From IMG/VR virus record IMGVR_UViG_3300027985_000264, positions 1 to 25,865 of that record: a DNA stretch of 25,865 nt. One strand, written 5' to 3'. The notes beneath the pieces were generated by a model, which saw only the letters and a list, made by a program, of their open reading frames with translations, was not told the DNA's origin and searched no databases. The DNA is from a virus. Positions within the stretch are counted from its first letter, which is position 1. Each line of letters starts with the position of its first letter. The position numbers and the translations under genes are program-made. Below, in pieces: positions 21,605 to 25,865 of the stretch.

Positions 21605-23494
21605 GTGGCACAGCCGCAACTGATCTATCCGTACGTCCTCGACGGGGCCACTGGCCTTGTCGACGCCGCGTACACGCGCTACACCGATTTCGCGAATCAG
21701 GCGTGGAATCTGGCTGTCCACGCGGTCGACGACCTCGGGTCGTACAGCATCCCGACGCTCGGGTTCACTGCCTCGTTTGACCCCCAGATCGCACTGGCCG
21801 GCGTGCAGCTGCCGACCGCGCCGACCGCGCCTACCATCGCGTTCAATGCCCCGCCGGCGCCCGGCGACGCTCCGTCTAGCCCGAGCGTAAACGTGTCGCT
21901 CTCTCCGGCGCCGACCGACAACACGGTCGCACCGGTGTACAGCGCGCCGCAGCGCCCGACGCTCATCGCACTGAGTGACCCGGGTGATGCGCCCACGCTG
22001 AATGACGTGGCGCTCCCGAGCGCACCGACGTACACGTTGCCGACCCCGCCGTCCGACATTGCGATCAACCTGCCGACGCCGCCGACGATCAACCTGCCGA
22101 CGTTTACCAGCACGCGTCCGGTGTTCGACGCTCCCATCCCGGCGGAGAACTTCTCGTTCACTCCGGAGGAGTACGTCTCCGCGCTGCTGGACAAGACGCG
22201 AACCGCCGTATCGAGCATGCTCGACGGTCAGTTTTTGCCGGCCGCGGTAGCCAAGGCGCTGCGCGACCGCGCCACGCTCGAGGCCGATAACGACTCCAGT
22301 CGCGTCGTCGAAGACGCGTATGACCAGTTCGCTGCTCGTGGTTTCGAGGAGCCGAACGGGGTACTTAATGACCGCATCCAGCGTGTGCGCATGGACGCGG
22401 CGTCGAAGCGCGCCGGCGTAAACCGCGACATCTACATTCAGGACCAGCAGGTCGCTCTGGAGAATCTGCGGTTCGCAGTGACCAGCGGTATCCAGCTCGA
22501 AGGCCAGCTCCTGCAAGCGCATTTGCAGATGCAGCAGCTGTCGCTTCAGGCGGCGAAGTACGCTGTGGACATCGCCATTTCGATCCTGAATGCGCGCATC
22601 GGCGTGTTCAACGCGCAGGTGCAGGCGTATCAGATCGACGCCTCGGTGTTCCGCGATCTCATTCAGGCCGAGACCGCTAAGCTGGAGCTGTACAAGACCG
22701 AGCTCGAGGGCGAGCAGGTCAAGATGCAGCTGAACGAGGCGCAGATCCGCAAGTACGAAGCGCAGCTGCGCGGCGTCAACACGCTGATCGAGGTGTACAA
22801 GTCGCAGCTTGAGGCCGTCACCAGCCAAATCCAGATCAACGCACAGAAGCTGGAGCAGTACCGGACGCGCGTTTCTGTGCTGTCCGAGCAGGTGCGTGCG
22901 CAGGCGACGCAGTACGAAGGTTACTCTGCGGCGGTCAACGCCGAGACGGCGAAGGCTCGCTTCTATGAAGCGGCCACCAGCGGCTACGCCGCGCGCGTCA
23001 ATGCGTGGGGCACCGCGGAGCGAACCAAGATCGAAAACGCCCGTCTGTCCCTCGACAACACGCGCATGCAGCAGGACAACTGGCGGTCCAAGTTGGCGCT
23101 GTATACGGCCCAGCTCCAGACCGAACAGGCCCGCATCGACGTTCTCGTCAAGAAATACGGCGCGGACGCTGACGCGTACAAGTCGAAGGTGCAGGCGGCT
23201 TCGGTGGCTTCCGAGGCGAACAACCGCGCGTTCCAGCTGAATCTGGCGCAGGAACAGGCTCAGGTCGATACCGAGTTCAAGCGCGCCGAGCTCGAGCTGA
23301 AGCAGCTCGATTTCGTCGTGGCGCAACAGCTCGAGATCAAGAAGGCCATCGCGCAGGTCAGCGCCCAGCTTTCGGCGTCGGCCATGTCCGCTGTGAATTT
23401 CCACGCCGGCACGAACTACTCGGGCAGCATGTCGCTGGGGTACAATCTGGGCGTGAATTTCTCGGGGGCTGTCGACGATGGCACAACTATCTAA
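21605..23494 (+). CDS. Long coiled-coil tail or ejection protein with Pro-rich head
   Basis: The start is a GTG at 21605, two bases after the preceding stop; there is no early in-frame ATG. The 629 residues fall into three parts. Residues about 60-180 are rich in Pro-Thr and include an exact eight-residue repeat (INLPTPPT, then INLPTFTS). Residues about 190-590 form a long Gln/Ala/Glu-rich helix, likely coiled coil. The last 40 residues are Gly/Ser/Asn-rich with NFHAGTNYSGSMSLGYNLGV. No membrane segment or enzyme motif is seen. Position before the probable internal proteins suggests a tail-fibre rod, DNA-ejection or tail-assembly protein, but the family is not identified. The end overlaps the next gene by 17 bases. 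Confidence 0.6.
   Translation: MAQPQLIYPYVLDGATGLVDAAYTRYTDFANQAWNLAVHAVDDLGSYSIPTLGFTASFDPQIALAGVQLPTAPTAPTIAFNAPPAPGDAPSSPSVNVSLSPAPTDNTVAPVYSAPQRPTLIALSDPGDAPTLNDVALPSAPTYTLPTPPSDIAINLPTPPTINLPTFTSTRPVFDAPIPAENFSFTPEEYVSALLDKTRTAVSSMLDGQFLPAAVAKALRDRATLEADNDSSRVVEDAYDQFAARGFEEPNGVLNDRIQRVRMDAASKRAGVNRDIYIQDQQVALENLRFAVTSGIQLEGQLLQAHLQMQQLSLQAAKYAVDIAISILNARIGVFNAQVQAYQIDASVFRDLIQAETAKLELYKTELEGEQVKMQLNEAQIRKYEAQLRGVNTLIEVYKSQLEAVTSQIQINAQKLEQYRTRVSVLSEQVRAQATQYEGYSAAVNAETAKARFYEAATSGYAARVNAWGTAERTKIENARLSLDNTRMQQDNWRSKLALYTAQLQTEQARIDVLVKKYGADADAYKSKVQAASVASEANNRAFQLNLAQEQAQVDTEFKRAELELKQLDFVVAQQLEIKKAIAQVSAQLSASAMSAVNFHAGTNYSGSMSLGYNLGVNFSGAVDDGTTI
22062..22102 (+). repeat. 17-base direct repeat in the Pro-rich segment
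   Basis: CGATCAACCTGCCGACG occurs at 22062-22078 and again at 22086-22102, a 24-base period (eight codons). It encodes consecutive INLPT units. It marks recent expansion of a proline-rich linker. Confidence 0.8.
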
Positions 23495-23888
23495 CCTGTC
23501 CCCCGGCATCCGCAGCATTCTGCGCCGCGCGCAAGCCGCCGATATCGGCGGCTACGGCTCTGTTGCAGCTCGGTTCGATCCGCGCCAGTACGGCTCGATC
23601 GCCAGCCGCAAATACCCCGGGCTGTTTCAGCAGCAGAGCGGCGACGACGAAATGGCCGCGGAACGGCAAAAGGAGATCCAGACCAACAACCAGATCATTA
23701 CGCTGCGCCGCCAGCAGCAGTATTTTGCGAACCCGCAGCTGTATGATCAGAACGCGGCGCTACGTCAGCAAGCACTGATGGCGCGCTACAACAAGGCGCT
23801 CGGAGCTTCCTCTGCGTCGTACCCTGACCTCTTCGGAGCCAACGATGGCTATGACGCAGAAGATGACTCCGATTTCGACGACCGGTAA
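23478..23888 (+). CDS. Hypothetical small virion or ejection-associated protein
   Basis: This 136-residue protein starts at ATG 23478, 17 bases inside the previous gene. It is Gln/Arg/Ala-rich and helical in the middle (EMAAERQKEIQTNNQIITLR, then RQQQYFANPQLYDQNAALRQ) and ends in an acidic tail, DAEDDSDFDDR. Its start, LSNLSPGIRSILRRAQA, is amphipathic. There is no signal or membrane segment. Lying between a coiled-coil protein and probable internal proteins, it may be a small tail or internal virion protein. The next gene starts inside it at 23845. Not recognised. Confidence 0.6.
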   Translation: MAQLSNLSPGIRSILRRAQAADIGGYGSVAARFDPRQYGSIASRKYPGLFQQQSGDDEMAAERQKEIQTNNQIITLRRQQQYFANPQLYDQNAALRQQALMARYNKALGASSASYPDLFGANDGYDAEDDSDFDDR

Positions 23889-24006
23889 GGGGAACGGGCT
23901 GCGCCGGCAAGAGCCGGTGCAGCTCTTCCAGAAGAACCGCGACGCTCTGCGCCGCTTTGGTACTGCTCCGACTATGCCGGCCATGCCGCCCATGAAGGTC
24001 CGCTGA
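23845..24006 (+). CDS. Small basic protein, 53 residues
   Basis: ATG 23845 has GGAG (23835-23838) six bases upstream and the frame runs to TGA 24004-24006. It overlaps the previous gene by 44 bases and ends two bases before the next start. The product is MAMTQKMTPISTTGKGNGLR, continuing into a basic helix (QLFQKNRDALRRFG), and ends in a Met/Pro repeat (TMPAMPPMKVR). A GC-rich hairpin (23901-23908 with 23913-23920) lies in the gene. The Shine-Dalgarno and tight spacing support it as a real gene. Function is unknown; a minor virion or assembly protein is possible. Confidence 0.7.
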   Translation: MAMTQKMTPISTTGKGNGLRRQEPVQLFQKNRDALRRFGTAPTMPAMPPMKVR

Positions 24007-24007
24007 G

Positions 24008-25279
24008 ATGGCATACGCTCCAGATACTCCGAACGACATCAAGCGCGGTAAGGCTCAGGTCCTGCCGGATATGACGGTGCGCGCGCCGGCGCTGCGCCGC
24101 AGCTCCTTCAGCGACCTATACAACCAAGCGCAGATCGCGCAGGCCGACCCGTACGGCACCGTACAGAACAACCTGCCGAACTCCTCGATCAACGACACTC
24201 CGGTGGCGCGGAACATCGCTGCCACGGTGGCACCGCAGCCCGCGCCGGCCATGCCGGCATCCAACGTGGTTAAACCGGCTCCGCAGCAGCGCTCCCCGCT
24301 GGCACGCGGCGTGTCGCGCTACACGATTGGCGGCGATGTAGGTGGTCCGAACGCCGCGCAGGTCTACACCACCCGCGGCAAGGACGGCTCCGTCATTTTC
24401 ACTGACGACGCGAGCTATGCCGCGCGCAACAGCGCGGGCGGACTGCGGCGCGGCGACGCGAATGCGCAGGTGCTGGCGAACAGCCAGATCGACCCGAACA
24501 GCGCATACGAGTACGCGAAGCCGACTTCCGGCCTGACGACTCGCGACATCCTGAACCTCAACAGCGACGGTACGCAGAAGGCTTTCGCTGACGCATCCGC
24601 TGCCGCCGCGAAGAACCGCGGTACGGATCAGGGCGTCTCCGACGCTATTCAGGCCAATCAGCTGCGCGCCCGTATGCAGACGCAGCAGGAACAGCAGGGC
24701 GCTGGCTCTGGTGCGCTTTCGCCGCGCGACCAGATCGCTCTGTTCCGCGCGCAGGACGCTGCCAAGCGCGGTCAGGAAATGGTTGATGTGGCCCGCCAGA
24801 ACGCCGGCCTATCTCGCACCCGCGACGCCCGCGCCGGCTACAACGACACGGTGAAGAACTACAACTCGTTCGTCGCCAATGGCGACAACAACGGCGCGGC
24901 GAATTTCCTTGCCGACAAGCTGTCGTCCCTGTCGCCGAAGGATCTCAAGAGCTACCTCGGTACTCCCGAGGGCAAGTTCGTGCGCTCGAACTACCTGAAC
25001 ATCTTGCAGCAGGGCGCCATGAACGCCGAACTGCCGTGGGAGCTCATCGATAAGCGCAAGGTACCGACGCTTACCTTCGCGAACCTCGCGATGGACAAGA
25101 ACGGCGACTTCTCTGGCTTCAATGATCCGACGGACCCGGCAGGCAGTGACCCAGAGTACCCGCTGCGCAAGGGTCTGTTGCGCCGCGGCTTCGGCACCGG
25201 CGAGAACTACACCCCGTCGATCTACTCGATTCCCTCTGCTAATCTGGCGGTACTGAAACAGTTCGACTCGGGTAAATAG
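24008..25279 (+). CDS. Probable internal virion protein
   Basis: This 423-residue protein starts at ATG 24008, two bases after the previous stop. The N-terminus is polar and Pro-rich (PQPAPAMPASNVVKPAPQQR). A segment GKDGSVIFTDDASYA is followed by Gln/Ala/Arg-rich helices (IQANQLRARMQTQQEQQGAG). The C-terminal part has PLRKGLLRRGFGTGENYTPS and ends LAVLKQFDSGK. There is no membrane segment or enzyme motif. Phages of this type often encode such a moderately sized, Gln/Ala-rich protein just before a very large internal protein. A role in DNA ejection is inferred. The family is not named with confidence. Confidence 0.6.
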   Translation: MAYAPDTPNDIKRGKAQVLPDMTVRAPALRRSSFSDLYNQAQIAQADPYGTVQNNLPNSSINDTPVARNIAATVAPQPAPAMPASNVVKPAPQQRSPLARGVSRYTIGGDVGGPNAAQVYTTRGKDGSVIFTDDASYAARNSAGGLRRGDANAQVLANSQIDPNSAYEYAKPTSGLTTRDILNLNSDGTQKAFADASAAAAKNRGTDQGVSDAIQANQLRARMQTQQEQQGAGSGALSPRDQIALFRAQDAAKRGQEMVDVARQNAGLSRTRDARAGYNDTVKNYNSFVANGDNNGAANFLADKLSSLSPKDLKSYLGTPEGKFVRSNYLNILQQGAMNAELPWELIDKRKVPTLTFANLAMDKNGDFSGFNDPTDPAGSDPEYPLRKGLLRRGFGTGENYTPSIYSIPSANLAVLKQFDSGK

Positions 25280-25281
25280 CC

Positions 25282-25865
25282 ATGGCGCTGCTGCGCGATT
25301 ATTTCCACCCGAACGCGCAACCCGCTCCCGATCCGGCACAGGCTCTACCGCAGACTCCTGAGCAGGCTGCTGCGCTCAGCCAGCAGCTGGATCAGGAAAA
25401 CTCGCTGCGCGCTCGCCAGCGTTACGCCGAGGAGTCTCCTTTTTCCGCTGGTATTGCCCGCGGCGCCGAGGAACTCCCGGCGTCGCTCGGCGCCGTCGCC
25501 GGCTTGGCTCAGGGTGCTGTAGGCGACGTACAGGGCGGCCGCGCCCGTCTTCGCCGTGCCGCAGCAGAGCTCCAGCAAGCGCAGCAGCTAACTCCGCAGG
25601 GAGCAGACACTTTTTCTGATGCGCTGCACAGCGGCCATCTCGGCGCTTACGCCGCCAACCAGATCGGTGCGTTGATCCCGGGCACCGCGGCGACGGTTGC
25701 TACATCGCTGGCCTCCGGCGGTATCGGTGGTCTGGTACAGGGCGGCCTGCGCCGCGCCGCGCTTGGCGGCGCTGAGGACGTAGCGGCTAACGTTGCCAAG
25801 AACACGCTCGGCAAGACGGTCGGTGAACTGGCTGGCGCAGCTGCGGCCGGCACGGCGCAGAGCGC
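25282..25865 (+). CDS. 5' part of a large probable internal/ejection protein (continues beyond window)
   Basis: ATG 25282 follows the previous stop by two bases and the frame stays open for 194 codons to the window edge. The visible part starts MALLRDYFHPNAQPAPDPAQ, has a Gln/Arg-rich helix (LSQQLDQENSLRARQRYAEE), then a Gly/Ala-rich hydrophobic zone (about residues 60-90), a charged helix (GGRARLRRAAAELQQAQQ) and a second Ala/Gly-rich zone (about 120-190, with IGALIPGTAATVATSLASGG). Alternating Gly/Ala-rich hydrophobic segments and charged helices at the N-terminus are typical of giant internal virion proteins of podoviruses. Those proteins cross the host envelope during DNA entry and often carry later enzyme domains. 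The total length and any catalytic domain are not visible. Confidence 0.65.
   Translation, partial: MALLRDYFHPNAQPAPDPAQALPQTPEQAAALSQQLDQENSLRARQRYAEESPFSAGIARGAEELPASLGAVAGLAQGAVGDVQGGRARLRRAAAELQQAQQLTPQGADTFSDALHSGHLGAYAANQIGALIPGTAATVATSLASGGIGGLVQGGLRRAALGGAEDVAANVAKNTLGKTVGELAGAAAAGTAQS

Noticed and set aside
21440-23518. 692-codon minus-strand ORF opposite the coiled-coil gene
   Set aside because: It is antisense to two well-supported + strand genes, is Arg/Leu/His-rich and low in structure, and has no fitting neighbours. Long antisense ORFs are common in GC-rich DNA.
1-25865. tRNA genes, CRISPR arrays, integrase or attachment sites
   Set aside because: I looked for cloverleaf-type, repeat-spacer and recombinase patterns and saw none that could be supported.

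Overview
The window is a late-gene segment of a tailed bacteriophage with high GC content. It holds a lysis cassette, a packaging and capsid module, and tail or internal-virion genes, almost all on the + strand and tightly packed with stop/start overlaps such as ATGA, TGATG and TAATG. The host is very probably Gram-negative, because there is a complete nested Rz/Rz1 spanin pair with an outer-membrane lipoprotein. No tape-measure protein, tail-tube or sheath gene is recognisable. The portal looks P22-like, the capsid protein N4 gp56-like, and the 3' genes look like internal or ejection proteins with a large final protein. This suggests a podovirus-type particle, perhaps related to the Burkholderia Bcep22-like group, but that placement is inference from gene content. 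No integrase, tRNA, rRNA, CRISPR array or insertion sequence was seen.

Layout. Bases 1-398 form a divergent control region: the 5' end of a minus-strand gene, a possible small minus-strand ORF, a large perfect inverted repeat and opposed G/C tracts. Bases 399-2511 are the lysis cassette: a one-TM holin-like protein, a lysozyme-like protein that appears to lack the catalytic lobe, a GH24 endolysin with a C-terminal membrane segment, and Rz/Rz1. Bases 2495-5049 hold a short gene and five small structural genes that look like a fibre or capsid-appendage system split over separate polypeptides (BppU-like, collagen-like, beta domains, SPRY-like). Bases 5046-10480 encode the small and large terminase, the portal and an acidic scaffold, ending in a strong intrinsic terminator. 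Bases 10691-12235 encode the major capsid protein and a decoration-like protein, closed by a second, composite terminator. Bases 12357-25865 carry a head-tail adaptor, a nozzle-like protein, a zinc-binding miniprotein, an 896-residue tail protein, a pair of diverged tandem paralogues, small beta proteins, a gene broken by a frame change near 20470, a long coiled-coil protein, and the start of a large probable internal virion protein that runs off the window.

How the genes work together. TerS/TerL package DNA through the portal into a shell of capsid protein assembled on the scaffold. Adaptor, nozzle and tail proteins close the head and build the short tail. The probable internal proteins are expected to help DNA entry. 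The holin-like protein, endolysin and spanins disrupt the three layers of a Gram-negative envelope. The two terminators isolate the capsid/decoration pair as its own transcription unit, which fits a need for high capsid dosage.

The points most worth a second look are the catalytic-lobe-less lysozyme relative, the frame break at 20460-20510, the split-fibre cassette, the zinc-finger-like extension on TerL, and three perfect hairpins (133-181, 15760-15785, 19330-19367).
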